Shown: in pieces, positions 19,210 to 27,652 of the stretch | Numbering within the stretch: the stretch's first letter is position 1 | How the letters are laid out: every line of letters begins with the position of its first letter | From: Novosphingobium umbonatum | GTDB taxonomy: Bacteria; Pseudomonadota; Alphaproteobacteria; Sphingomonadales; Sphingomonadaceae | Direction: 5' to 3' | DNA: 64,000 nt | Assembly (NCBI RefSeq): GCF_004005905.1 | Contig: NZ_SACO01000005.1 | Location: forward strand, 62,001-126,000 | The notes under the pieces: generated by a model | What the model was told of the DNA's origin: nothing | What the model saw: the letters and a program-made list of their open reading frames with translations, nothing else | Databases searched by the model: none | Position numbers and translations under genes: made by a program

Positions 19210-19659
19210 ATGCGAAAGATCCTGATGCTGGGCCTTGCTGCCGCCACGCTGGTTCCCGCCGTTGCACAGGCCCATGGCGGGCCGGACAATCACCACGAAC
19301 AGCGCATGGACCGTCATGACGACTGGCGCCGCGATCGCCGCGACGACCGGCGCGAATACCGTCAGGAAATCCGCCGTGAAGCGCGCGAGGATTGGCGCGA
19401 ATATCGCCGCGCCCATGCCGAGGTTTTCCGTGGTCCCGCCTATTATGGTCCGCGCGGCTATGCCTATCGTCCGGTAGCCCCCGGCTATCGCTTTGCCCCC
19501 GATTATTACGCCCGCCGCTATTGGCTGGCCAATCCGGGCGCCTATCGCCTGCCTGCGGTTGGACCGAATGACCGCTATGTGCGCTATGGCCGCGATGTGA
19601 TCCGCGTGGACATCCGCAATGGCCGCGTGCTGCAGGTATTCGGATCGTTCTTCCTCTAA
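19210..19659 (+). CDS. RcnB-family small exported protein
   Basis: A 149-residue protein with a clear Sec signal peptide (cleavage near VAQA, residue 21) preceded by a strong ribosome site (AAAGGAGAC). The mature part starts with an Arg/Asp/His-rich stretch (HHEQRMDRHDDWRRDRRDDR) and ends with the RcnB-like domain (LPAVGPNDRYVRYGRDVIRV then RNGRVLQVFGSFF). RcnB of E. coli is a periplasmic protein affecting nickel/cobalt balance; members in sphingomonads are numerous and mostly uncharacterised, so a metal role is only a suggestion. It is the only right-reading gene between phoH and miaB. Confidence 0.75.
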   Translation: MRKILMLGLAAATLVPAVAQAHGGPDNHHEQRMDRHDDWRRDRRDDRREYRQEIRREAREDWREYRRAHAEVFRGPAYYGPRGYAYRPVAPGYRFAPDYYARRYWLANPGAYRLPAVGPNDRYVRYGRDVIRVDIRNGRVLQVFGSFFL

Positions 19660-19690
19660 CCTGCAAGACCTGAGCGAATGGACCAAAGGA

Positions 19691-19719
19691 GCGCGGGCGG
19701 GAAACTGCCCGCGCGTTCT
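19691..19719. terminator. bidirectional terminator
   Basis: A GC-rich stem (arms 19691-19700 and 19705-19714, one mismatch) around a GAAA tetraloop, followed rightwards by TTCTTT. It sits between the convergent RcnB-like and miaB stop codons. Confidence 0.75.
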
Positions 19720-21039
19720 TTATCCGATTACTCGCGCGCCCAGCGAATTGGCCCAGCCATCCACCAGTTCCACCTTCAACAGGTCGCCAATCTTGGCATC
19801 ATGCTGGAAATGCACCGATTGCAGCCATGGTGATTTGCCCAGCCATTGCCCTTCCAGCTTGCCGCGCCGTTCGACCAGCACTTCGCAAATGCGGCCCACG
19901 CTGGCCTCGTTAAAGGCCTGTTGGTCGCGGTTGAGCGCGGCTTGCAGACGCTTCAGGCGATCATCCATCACTTCGGCGCTGATCTGGTCCGCCATCGTGG
20001 CCGCAGGCGTGCCGGGGCGGGGCGAATATTTGAAGCTGAAAGCCTGCGCATAGCCCACCGCGTCAATCAGCGCCAAAGTATCGGCAAAATCGGCCTCGCT
20101 CTCGCCGGGGAAGCCGACGATGAAATCGCCCGACAGCGCGATGTCGGGACGGGCTGCGCGCACCTTGTCCAGAATGGCCAGATAGCTTTCCGCGCTATGG
20201 CTGCGGTTCATGGCTTTGAGGATAGGGTTGCTGCCCGACTGCACCGGCAGGTGGAGGAAAGGCATCAGCTTGTCCACCTCGCCATGCGCGGCGATCAGCG
20301 CATCGGTCATGTCATTGGGGTGGCTGGTGGTGTAACGGATGCGCGCCAGATCGGGCATGGCGGCCAGATCGCGGATCAGCCCGTCCAGCCCCACCTGCTG
20401 GCCCTTGGCATTCTCGCCTGACCAAGCGTTGACGTTTTGCCCCAGCAGCGTGATTTCCTTGGCGCCCGCTTCCACCAGACGCTGCGCCTCGGCGATCAGA
20501 TCGGCATAGGGGCGGCTGATTTCCGCGCCGCGCGTATAGGGCACCACGCAATAGGTGCAGAATTTGTCGCAGCCTTCCTGCACGGTCAGGAAAGCAGTGG
20601 GGCCCACATTGCGCCGTTTGGGCAGGGCGCCGAATTTGGCATCGGCGGGCATGTCGGTGTCGGTCACACGCTCGCCCTTGGCAGCGCGGGCCAACATGTC
20701 GGGCAGGCGGTGATAGGCCTGCGGACCCACCACCATTTTCACCGCCGGCGCGCGCGACATGATTTCCTCGCCCTCGGCCTGCGCCACGCAACCGGCCACC
20801 GCGATCATCGGGCTGGTGCCATCGTCACGGCGCAGGCGGCCAATGTCGGAATAGACCTTGTCCACCGCCTTTTCGCGGATGTGGCAGGTGTTGAGCACCA
20901 CCAGATCGGCCTCGGCCCCTTCGGGCGCGGGGCTAATGCCTTGGGTGGCCAGCAATTCTTCCATGCGCTGCCCGTCATAGACGTTCATCTGGCAGCCGAA
21001 GCTTTTCACGCGATAGGTTTTGGGGGCCGAAGTGGTCAT
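19720..21039 (-). CDS. miaB: tRNA-2-methylthio-N6-dimethylallyladenosine synthase
   Basis: Radical-SAM methylthiotransferase that modifies adenosine 37 of tRNAs reading UNN codons. The 439-residue protein has the N-terminal UPF0004 domain with three cluster cysteines (FGCQMNVYDGQ, VLNTCHIREKA, VAGCVAQAEG), the radical-SAM motif C-x3-C-x2-C in GCDKFCTYCVVPYTRG near residue 155, and a C-terminal TRAM domain (about 375-437). Start ATG at 21039. Confidence 0.97.
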   Translation of the reverse strand: MTTSAPKTYRVKSFGCQMNVYDGQRMEELLATQGISPAPEGAEADLVVLNTCHIREKAVDKVYSDIGRLRRDDGTSPMIAVAGCVAQAEGEEIMSRAPAVKMVVGPQAYHRLPDMLARAAKGERVTDTDMPADAKFGALPKRRNVGPTAFLTVQEGCDKFCTYCVVPYTRGAEISRPYADLIAEAQRLVEAGAKEITLLGQNVNAWSGENAKGQQVGLDGLIRDLAAMPDLARIRYTTSHPNDMTDALIAAHGEVDKLMPFLHLPVQSGSNPILKAMNRSHSAESYLAILDKVRAARPDIALSGDFIVGFPGESEADFADTLALIDAVGYAQAFSFKYSPRPGTPAATMADQISAEVMDDRLKRLQAALNRDQQAFNEASVGRICEVLVERRGKLEGQWLGKSPWLQSVHFQHDAKIGDLLKVELVDGWANSLGARVIG

Positions 21040-21189
21040 GCCACGCCCCCTAAGCCATATTGGCGGGGATTTGAAGGGGGCTGCGTGTCTGCCGGTTGTG
21101 GAGTGGGTCTGGCTTGCAAGTTTGGTGTATTACTCTAGAATAACACCTGCGGCGTGATGGTTGCGCCGCGCTGCCCAAGAGTGCGACCC

Positions 21190-22152
21190 ATGTTCGATTT
21201 TCTGCGCCGCAATTTCATCGATGTGATCGAATGGCACGAAGCCCCCGGACAAGTGGCGTGGCGCGTGCCCACCCAAGGCAACGAGATCCAGAACGGCGCG
21301 CAATTGACCGTGCGCGAGGGGCAAGTGGCGGCCTTTATCAATGAAGGCCATGTGGCGGACTATTTTGGGCCGGGGTTGCATAGTCTGGAGACGGCCAATC
21401 TGCCGATCCTCACCAATTTGCTCAATTGGGACAAGGGCTTCAACTCGCCCTTCAAGTCCGATGTGTTGTTCATCTCCCTGAAGGAGCAGACCGCCCGCAA
21501 ATGGGGCACGCCCCAGCCGGTGACTTTGCGCGATGCCGAATTTGGCGCGATCCGCCTGCGGGCCTTTGGCACCTATTCCTTCCGCGTGACGGATTTGAAA
21601 CTGTTTGTCGAACGCATTGTGGGCACCACGGCAGAGGTCTGGGCCGACGCGCTGGACACGCAATTGCGCAGCGTGATCGTCACCGCCATCGCCACCGCAT
21701 TGGGCAGCAGCCAGACCGCTTTCCTCGATCTGGCGGGCAATCAGCAGAAAATGTCGGACGCGATCAAGCTGGAGGTGGACAAGGCTTTTGCGGCCTGGGG
21801 TCTGGCTTGCCCGACCTTCTTTGTCGAAAGCGTCAGCCTGCCAGAGGAAGTGCAGGCCTATCTCGACAAGGGGTCGTCCATGCGGGTGCTGGGCGATATG
21901 GCGGGCTATACGCGCTTTCAGGCGGCCGAAGGGCTGGATAATGGCGCGTCCGGCGTGGGCGGTCTGGGCGCGGAAATGGCGGCAGCGGCGGCTTTGGGTG
22001 GGGCGATGAAGGATGCTCTCGGCGCTGCCCAAACCCCTCAGGAAGACCCTTTTGCCTTGATCGAAAAGCTGCACAAGTTGCTGACCATGGGCGCGATCAC
22101 GCAAAGTGAATTTGACGCCAAAAAGGCCGATATTCTGGCCCGTGTGAAGTAA
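21190..22152 (+). CDS. SPFH/band-7 domain protein with C-terminal SHOCT module
   Basis: Membrane-associated scaffold-type protein of 320 residues, related to the YdjI-like (sometimes named virion core protein) SPFH family. The N-terminal signature FDFLRRNFIDVIEW-H is followed by the SPFH fold (about 20-240) and an Ala/Gly-rich link, and the last 35 residues (DPFALIEKLHKLLTMGAITQ and following) form a SHOCT helical hairpin used for oligomerisation. In Bacillus, as I recall, YdjI works with the membrane-stress protein PspA. There is no pspA here. First gene of the packed right-reading cluster; the next gene starts 10 nt after its stop. Confidence 0.85.
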   Translation: MFDFLRRNFIDVIEWHEAPGQVAWRVPTQGNEIQNGAQLTVREGQVAAFINEGHVADYFGPGLHSLETANLPILTNLLNWDKGFNSPFKSDVLFISLKEQTARKWGTPQPVTLRDAEFGAIRLRAFGTYSFRVTDLKLFVERIVGTTAEVWADALDTQLRSVIVTAIATALGSSQTAFLDLAGNQQKMSDAIKLEVDKAFAAWGLACPTFFVESVSLPEEVQAYLDKGSSMRVLGDMAGYTRFQAAEGLDNGASGVGGLGAEMAAAAALGGAMKDALGAAQTPQEDPFALIEKLHKLLTMGAITQSEFDAKKADILARVK

Positions 22153-22162
22153 GGTCTATCCG

Positions 22163-22804
22163 ATGGCCCAGATGAATTGTCCGCAATGCGGCGCGCCGCT
22201 GCCCATGCGCGGGGGCGGTTTGCCCTATGCGGTTTGCGCCTATTGTCAGGCGGTGGTGATGCGCGACGGGATGAGTCAGGTCGGCACTGCCGCCGTGCTG
22301 CCCTATGATATTTCGCCCATCCAGCTTGGCACGGGGGGCGCGATGGATGGCACGCGCTTTACCGTGGTGGGCCGTGTACGCTGGGGCTGGAGCGATGGTT
22401 CGTGGAACGAATGGTTGCTGCAATTGACCGATGGAACCACGCGCTGGCTGGGCGAGGCGATGGGCCAGTTTCAACTGCTGGCCCCGCGTGAGGAACTGGC
22501 GGAGCGCTTTTCCGGCCCGATCCTGCTGGGCAGCCGCGCAACGGTCGATGGGCAGAATTTCACCGCCAGCGATATCAAACAGGTCACCTGCCTAGGCGGG
22601 GAGGGCGATCTGCCCTTTGCCTGCCCGAAGGATTGGGCGGTGGAAAGCATTGACTTCCGCTGTGACACCGGCGCGGCTTTGTCGGTGCAGCGCGATGGCG
22701 GCAAGGTGGATGTCTATGTCGGGCGTTATGTCGAACTGGCCGAATTGAAACCCAGCCGTCTGCGCAAGATCGAGGGCTGGACCATGCCGGAGGGTCTGGC
22801 ATGA
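22163..22804 (+). CDS. Zinc-ribbon DUF4178-type protein
   Basis: A 213-residue cytoplasmic protein beginning with a zinc ribbon: two CxxC knuckles, C6PQC9 and C28AYC31. The remainder is a DUF4178-like beta-rich unit (TRFTVVGRVRWGWSDGSWNEW, then WLGEAMGQFQLL). Function unknown. The stop overlaps the next start by four bases (ATGA). It and the next protein look like paralogues with the same ribbon-plus-DUF4178 order, suggesting a hetero-oligomer. Confidence 0.75.
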   Translation: MAQMNCPQCGAPLPMRGGGLPYAVCAYCQAVVMRDGMSQVGTAAVLPYDISPIQLGTGGAMDGTRFTVVGRVRWGWSDGSWNEWLLQLTDGTTRWLGEAMGQFQLLAPREELAERFSGPILLGSRATVDGQNFTASDIKQVTCLGGEGDLPFACPKDWAVESIDFRCDTGAALSVQRDGGKVDVYVGRYVELAELKPSRLRKIEGWTMPEGLA

Positions 22805-24066
22805 GCCGCGCGGTCACCTGTCCCTGCTGTGGCGGGGGGATCGAGGTCAAGGCGGCGGGCTATACCGTCTCGGTCGCCTGCCAATATTGCGGCAGCCTGC
22901 TGGATGTGGCCCATCCCGATGTGAAGGTGATTGCCGAATATCACCAGAAACTGGCGCGTCTGGCCCTGCCTTTGGGCAGCCGTGGCGCTTTGTTCGGCAC
23001 GCAATGGGAAGTGATTGGCTGGCTGGCGCGCGAGGCTTCGGGCTATGGCTGGGAGGAATATCTCCTGTTCAACCCCTATGCGGGCTATCGCTGGCTGGTT
23101 TATTCCAACGGGCATTGGCAATTTGGCCAGATGCTCACCGCGCACCCCAAGGCTCTGGGTGATGGCACCTATGGCTGGGCCTCGCGCCGCTTTGGCGCGG
23201 AGGAGGATGGCGCGGCCACGATCACCACCAAAGCTGTGCTGGGCGAATTTTACTGGCGCGTGCGGGCGGGGGAACAGGTTTTTGCCGAGAGCTTCATCAG
23301 CGGCGATGGCCAGAGCCTGAGCCGCGAGGCCAATGGCGAGGAGGTGCAATGGACGCATCTGGTGCCTTTGCCTTCTTGGCGGATCAGGAGCTTTACCAGG
23401 CGACAGGGGCCGTCCAGCGCCAATCCGCCTTCGCGCTTTGCCGCATGGTGGGCAGATTTTGACGTAGCCGATACCAGCCTGCCTAACATGGCTGGCATCG
23501 CCTTGGCCACTGTGATGGCGGCGAATTTGCTGTTGACGGCGATGGGTTCGCCCAGCCTGTCCCAGCGCGGGCAGGGGCAGGTGACGGTGGATGGTGCCGC
23601 AGCGGCGATCCCCATTGGCGCGATCACGCTGGCGCGGCCCAAGCAATTTGTGACCATCAAGGTGGAATCGAGCAATTTCGTCAACCAATGGGTCGATCTC
23701 GATTATCGTCTGGTCAATCGCCAGACGCAGGCCGTGTTCACCGCGCCTGCCGCGCTGGAATATTACACCGGCGTGGATAGCGATGGCACATGGAGCGAGG
23801 GCAGCCATAGCGCCGAGACCCTGTTTGAAGGCGTGCCTGCGGGCCAATATGACGTGGTGGTAGAGGCCAGCGCGCATAGCTGGAACGACCCCACCCGAGC
23901 CGCGCCAACCTATACCAACCCGTTCCAGACCACGCCCGACACGATCGGCCTTGCCTTTCTGGTGGAGGATGGCGGCATGGCTTGGGGCCTGTGGTGGTTG
24001 GTGGTGGCGGGCGCGGGCCTGCCTGTCCTGTGGGTGGCGTTGAAGCATTGGAGCCGGACGCGATGA
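22801..24066 (+). CDS. DUF4178 domain protein with zinc ribbon and membrane helices
   Basis: A 421-residue protein. It starts with a zinc ribbon (C8PCC11 and C32QYC35), then a DUF4178 domain (about 60-200: LFGTQWEVIGWLAREASGYG, EEYLLFNPYAGYRWLVY). A hydrophobic helix near residues 235-250 (MAGIALATVMAANLLL) precedes a beta-rich presumably extracytoplasmic segment, and a second helix near the end (LWWLVVAGAGLPVLWVALKHW) returns to the membrane. The protein therefore seems to connect a cytoplasmic metal-ribbon domain with a periplasmic domain. No enzymatic motif seen; function unknown. Confidence 0.78.
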   Translation: MSRAVTCPCCGGGIEVKAAGYTVSVACQYCGSLLDVAHPDVKVIAEYHQKLARLALPLGSRGALFGTQWEVIGWLAREASGYGWEEYLLFNPYAGYRWLVYSNGHWQFGQMLTAHPKALGDGTYGWASRRFGAEEDGAATITTKAVLGEFYWRVRAGEQVFAESFISGDGQSLSREANGEEVQWTHLVPLPSWRIRSFTRRQGPSSANPPSRFAAWWADFDVADTSLPNMAGIALATVMAANLLLTAMGSPSLSQRGQGQVTVDGAAAAIPIGAITLARPKQFVTIKVESSNFVNQWVDLDYRLVNRQTQAVFTAPAALEYYTGVDSDGTWSEGSHSAETLFEGVPAGQYDVVVEASAHSWNDPTRAAPTYTNPFQTTPDTIGLAFLVEDGGMAWGLWWLVVAGAGLPVLWVALKHWSRTR

Positions 24067-24281
24067 GCCGTGGATTGCTGACTTACGCGGCATGGTGCCT
24101 GCTGTTGCTGGGGCTTGCCGCATGGGCGGGGTACAACGCATGGGACCCGTTTGCCGATGGCGGATCGCATCACAGCGGCCCCGGCGACCATTCGCGCCAG
24201 CATCGCAGCGGCGGTGGCTTCTGGTATTTTGGCGGCGGTTATGGCGGCGGTGGCTATGGCGGTGGTCCGGCGCATAAATAA
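24063..24281 (+). CDS. Tiny membrane protein with Gly/His-rich tail
   Basis: A 72-residue protein starting at an ATGA overlap with the previous gene. One hydrophobic helix (residues 6-23) is followed by a low-complexity tail rich in His, Gly and Tyr (SHHSGPGDHSRQH, then repeated GGGY units). The tail could bind metal or self-associate; no family recognised. Its placement within the translationally coupled cluster argues that it is a real component. Confidence 0.65.
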   Translation: MSRGLLTYAAWCLLLLGLAAWAGYNAWDPFADGGSHHSGPGDHSRQHRSGGGFWYFGGGYGGGGYGGGPAHK

Positions 24282-24296
24282 TAGGGGAGAATGATC

Positions 24297-24506
24297 ATGC
24301 TAACTGGCGCAACCGTGCTGGCCACTTTGATGTATGCGGCGCTGGGCGTTCTGGTGTTCATCATCAGCTTTATCGTGGTCGATAAATTGACCCCCGGCGA
24401 ATTGTGGAAAGAGATTATCGAGAAGCAGAATCAGGCCGTGGCCCTGCTGGCTGGCGCGGCGGCTTTGGGCCTGTCGATCATCATTGCTGCGGCCATTCAT
24501 GGCTGA
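24297..24506 (+). CDS. DUF350 family membrane protein
   Basis: Small (69-residue) inner-membrane protein with two hydrophobic helices: residues 7-26 and about 46-67. The connecting segment (DKLTPGELWKEIIEKQNQAV) is the DUF350 signature. The ATG at 24297 is preferred over 24291 because the AGGGGAG ribosome site lies seven bases from it. DUF350 proteins are, as I recall, repeatedly found beside polyamine or amidoligase genes (for example YjfL of E. coli), but their activity is unknown. The 3' end overlaps the next gene by eight bases. Confidence 0.85.
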   Translation: MLTGATVLATLMYAALGVLVFIISFIVVDKLTPGELWKEIIEKQNQAVALLAGAAALGLSIIIAAAIHG

Positions 24507-26040
24507 GGAAACCGCGCCTGCTTCCAAAAGCCCTGCTTCCAAGAGCCATGCTGCCATCCTGCTGCTTTCGGTGCTGGTGGTGGCCACTTGCGGGCTGATC
24601 TATGAATTGCTGGCGGGCACGCTGGCGTCTTATCTGCTGGGCGACAGCGTTACCCAGTTCTCCACGGTGATCGGCTCCTATCTGTTTGCGATGGGGGTTG
24701 GCTCTTTCCTCTCGCGCTATGTGCGCGGGGACGAGATGGGCGTGTTCATCCGCGTGGAAATCATGATCGCCATGCTGGGCGGGTGGAGCGCGGCGGGGCT
24801 GTTTCTGGCCTTTCCCATGGCGGCCGATTTCCGCATCTTGCTCTATGCTTTGGTGCTGGCGATTGGGGTGTTGGTGGGGTTGGAAATCCCGCTGCTCATC
24901 CGCATTTTGCGCGGGCGCTTTGCCTTTCGCAATCTGGTCTCCAATGTGTTGACCTATGATTATGTCGGCGCCTTGATTGCCAGTCTGGCCTTTCCGCTCG
25001 TGCTGGTGCCGCGCCTTGGCATGATCCGCACCGGCATGGTGTTCGGGCTGGCCAATGTGGCGGTGGCGGTGGCGCTGCTATGGGTGTTGCGGCGTGAAAG
25101 GCGGGTGGTGGTCGATATGCTGGCCGCTGTGCTGGTGGCGGGCAGTCTGGTGGCAGGCCTGTTTCTGGGCGAGCGTATCCAGCGCGCGGCGGAAATCGCC
25201 TATTATGGCGAGGGTGTGATCTATGCCCGCTCCACGCCTTACCAGCGGTTGGTGCTGGCGCGGCGCGGCGGGGATCTGCGGCTCTATCTCAACGGCAATC
25301 TGCAATTTTCCAGCCGTGACGAATATCGCTATCACGAGGCCTTGGTCTGGCCGGTGCTGGGGCGGGTGGCGCATCCCTCGCGGGTGCTGGTGCTGGGTGG
25401 GGGCGATGGACTGGCGGCGCGGGAAATCCTGCGCGATAGTCGCGTGGCCCATGTCGATCTGGTCGATCTGGACCCTGAAATGACGCGGATGTTTCGCCAG
25501 ATCCCCCAGCTTTCGGCGCTGAACCAAGGCTCTTTGTCCAACCCGCGTTTGAAGGTGACCAATGCCGATGCCTTCCGCTGGGCACGCAGCGCCAAGGGGC
25601 AATATGACGCGATCCTTGTCGATTTTCCCGATCCCACCGATTATGCGCTCGGCAAGCTCTACACCGTCAGCTTTTACCGCGAGGTTGCGCGCCTGCTGGC
25701 GCCGCAGGGGGTGATGGTGGTGCAGTCGACCTCGCCGATGGTGGCGCCGCGTTCCTATTGGACGGTGGCGCAAACGCTGGAGGCGGCGGGGCTTTCCACG
25801 CGGGGCTACCATGCCTATGTGCCAAGCTTTGGCGAATGGGGCTATACTCTGGCCGCGCATCAGCCGCCGGTGATGGCGGCGAATTTGCCTGCGGGCCTGC
25901 GGTTTTTGAACGCCACATCCGAACCGCTGATGTTTGATTTTCCCCCCGATATGGCGCGCAGGCCGGTGCCGGTGAACCGGCTCGACAATCAGGCTCTGGT
26001 GCGCAGCTTCTCGGAAGAATGGGCCAAATATGAAGGCTGA
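24499..26040 (+). CDS. Membrane-fused spermidine synthase-like aminopropyltransferase
   Basis: A 513-residue protein. Residues about 15-225 form some seven hydrophobic helices (beginning LLSVLVVATCGLIYELLAG), and residues about 230-470 form a spermidine-synthase domain. Substrate and cofactor elements are visible: LYLNGNLQFSSRDEYRYHEA, SAM motif VLVLGGGDGLAAREIL near residue 300, acidic VDLVDLDPEM, and ILVDFPDPTDYALGKLYT with the catalytic Asp. It would transfer an aminopropyl group from decarboxylated AdoMet to an amine. The fused membrane part suggests the acceptor or product is at the membrane; the acceptor is not known. The start overlaps the DUF350 gene and its stop overlaps the next gene's start. 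Confidence 0.85.
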   Translation: MAEETAPASKSPASKSHAAILLLSVLVVATCGLIYELLAGTLASYLLGDSVTQFSTVIGSYLFAMGVGSFLSRYVRGDEMGVFIRVEIMIAMLGGWSAAGLFLAFPMAADFRILLYALVLAIGVLVGLEIPLLIRILRGRFAFRNLVSNVLTYDYVGALIASLAFPLVLVPRLGMIRTGMVFGLANVAVAVALLWVLRRERRVVVDMLAAVLVAGSLVAGLFLGERIQRAAEIAYYGEGVIYARSTPYQRLVLARRGGDLRLYLNGNLQFSSRDEYRYHEALVWPVLGRVAHPSRVLVLGGGDGLAAREILRDSRVAHVDLVDLDPEMTRMFRQIPQLSALNQGSLSNPRLKVTNADAFRWARSAKGQYDAILVDFPDPTDYALGKLYTVSFYREVARLLAPQGVMVVQSTSPMVAPRSYWTVAQTLEAAGLSTRGYHAYVPSFGEWGYTLAAHQPPVMAANLPAGLRFLNATSEPLMFDFPPDMARRPVPVNRLDNQALVRSFSEEWAKYEG

Positions 26041-27652
26041 GATGCGCCGCCGCAGCGTTTTGGCGGGCGGAGCGGCGATGATGGCCACGGGCGCTTTGGG
26101 GGGCTGCGCCAGCGCGCCGGCCTATGGGCCTTTTGCGGGGCAATTGCTGGGCGCGGATGTGGCGCGGGGCCATGCCCTGCGCGATGGCCGCCTGCCAGCG
26201 GCGAGCGGGCTGGAGCGTCGTATTCCCCTGCTGGTGCTGGGCGGCGGCGTGGCGGGGCTGGCGGCGGGCTGGCGGCTGCGTGAGGCGGGGTTTGATGATT
26301 TCGCCCTGCTGGAACTGGAGCGTGAGGCGGGGGGTAATGCCCGCGCGGGCGCCAATGCGCAGACGGCCTTCCCGTGGGGCGCGCATTACCTGCCGGTGCC
26401 GGGTAAGGAGGCGGTGGCCCTGCGCCATATGCTGCGCCAATTCGGCATGATTACCGGCGAGGATGCCAGCGGCGCCCCGATCTATGACCCCTACCAACTC
26501 TGCGCCGATCTGGAAGAGCGCCTGTTGTGGCGCGGGGAATGGCAAGAGGGGCTTTACCCCAGCACTTACCTTTCCGCGCAGGACAAGGCGCAGCGTGATC
26601 GCTTTACGGCGGCGATGGAGGCTTTTCGCAAGGCGATTGGCCGCGATGGTCGCACCGCCTTCGCCAGCCCCAGCCGCCTGTCCAGCGCCGACCCTGCCTA
26701 TACCGCGCTGGATGGCATCAGCTTTGCCGCATGGCTGGCGGGGCAGGGGTTTAACAGCGCGCCCTTGCTGGCCTATGTGCGCTATGCCTGCCGCGATGAT
26801 TATGGCTGTGAGCCCGAAGCTGTGTCGGCATGGGCGGGCATCCATTATTTCGCCGGAAGGCGCGGTTGGGCCAGTGATGGCGCGGGCGAGAGCGTGCTGA
26901 CTTGGCCGGAGGGCAATGCAAGGCTGGCGCGGTTGATGGCGGGGCGTGTGGGGGCGGAGCGAATCCACAGCAACACCAGCGTGCTGCGCGTGGCGCGCGA
27001 TGGGGCCGATGTGCTGGTCGATGCGCATGACCATGCCAGCGGCCATACGCAGCGCTGGCGGGCGCGGGCGGTGGTGTTGGCGATGCCAGACTTTGTGGCA
27101 CGCCACGTTGCGACCGATTTTGCGGGGGTGAAGGGGCTGACCTATGCGCCTTGGGTGGTCGCCAATGTGGCGGTCTCGCGTCTGCCATCGGGCGATGGTG
27201 TGCCTTTGGCATGGGACAATGTGGCGGCGGGTAGTGAATCGCTTGGCTATGTGGTGGCCACGCATCAAACGCGGAGCAATGGTGAGGCTGTGGGGGTTTT
27301 GACCTGGTACAACGCCCTGTCGCGCGGCGATCCGGCGGCGGAAAGGCGGGCGATGCTGGCGCGAAGCCTGCCGCAATGGCAGGCCATCGTGGCGCAGGAT
27401 TTGTTGGCGATGAACCCCGAGCTGGAAGGCTTGATCGAGCGGATCGATGTCTGGCGCTGGGGCCATGCCATGGTGCGGCCGACGGTGGGTCTGCGGGCGG
27501 CTTTGGCGGGTGTGGCGCAGAATGGGCCGGTGTTTCGCGCCCATTCAGACCTTTGCGGCCTGTCCCTGTTTGAAGAAGCCCATGATAGCGGCGTGCAGGC
27601 GGCGGAACGGGCGATGGGTTGGCTAGGCCACGTCCACGAGGCTTTGGCATGA
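26030..27652 (+). CDS. Tat-exported FAD-dependent oxidoreductase, predicted lipoprotein
   Basis: A 540-residue flavoprotein of the amine-oxidase/FAD-binding superfamily. The N-terminus has a twin-arginine motif (RRRSVLAGG, residues 6-14), a hydrophobic core and a lipobox LGGC with Cys26, so it is probably exported folded and lipid-anchored in the periplasm. The dinucleotide-binding loop VLGGGVAGLAAGWRL is at 69-83, with an acidic end of strand two (LLELEREAGGNA). The C-terminal third resembles flavin-containing amine oxidoreductases. The substrate is unknown; context suggests an amine. ATG 26042 would remove four residues and keep the signal. Its stop overlaps the next start. Confidence 0.82.
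   Translation: MKAEMRRRSVLAGGAAMMATGALGGCASAPAYGPFAGQLLGADVARGHALRDGRLPAASGLERRIPLLVLGGGVAGLAAGWRLREAGFDDFALLELEREAGGNARAGANAQTAFPWGAHYLPVPGKEAVALRHMLRQFGMITGEDASGAPIYDPYQLCADLEERLLWRGEWQEGLYPSTYLSAQDKAQRDRFTAAMEAFRKAIGRDGRTAFASPSRLSSADPAYTALDGISFAAWLAGQGFNSAPLLAYVRYACRDDYGCEPEAVSAWAGIHYFAGRRGWASDGAGESVLTWPEGNARLARLMAGRVGAERIHSNTSVLRVARDGADVLVDAHDHASGHTQRWRARAVVLAMPDFVARHVATDFAGVKGLTYAPWVVANVAVSRLPSGDGVPLAWDNVAAGSESLGYVVATHQTRSNGEAVGVLTWYNALSRGDPAAERRAMLARSLPQWQAIVAQDLLAMNPELEGLIERIDVWRWGHAMVRPTVGLRAALAGVAQNGPVFRAHSDLCGLSLFEEAHDSGVQAAERAMGWLGHVHEALA

Noticed and set aside
25667..27544. A 625-codon minus-strand frame opposite the spermidine synthase and flavin oxidase genes
   Set aside because: No recognisable domain, odd composition, and the plus-strand genes carry clear cofactor motifs and coupled starts.
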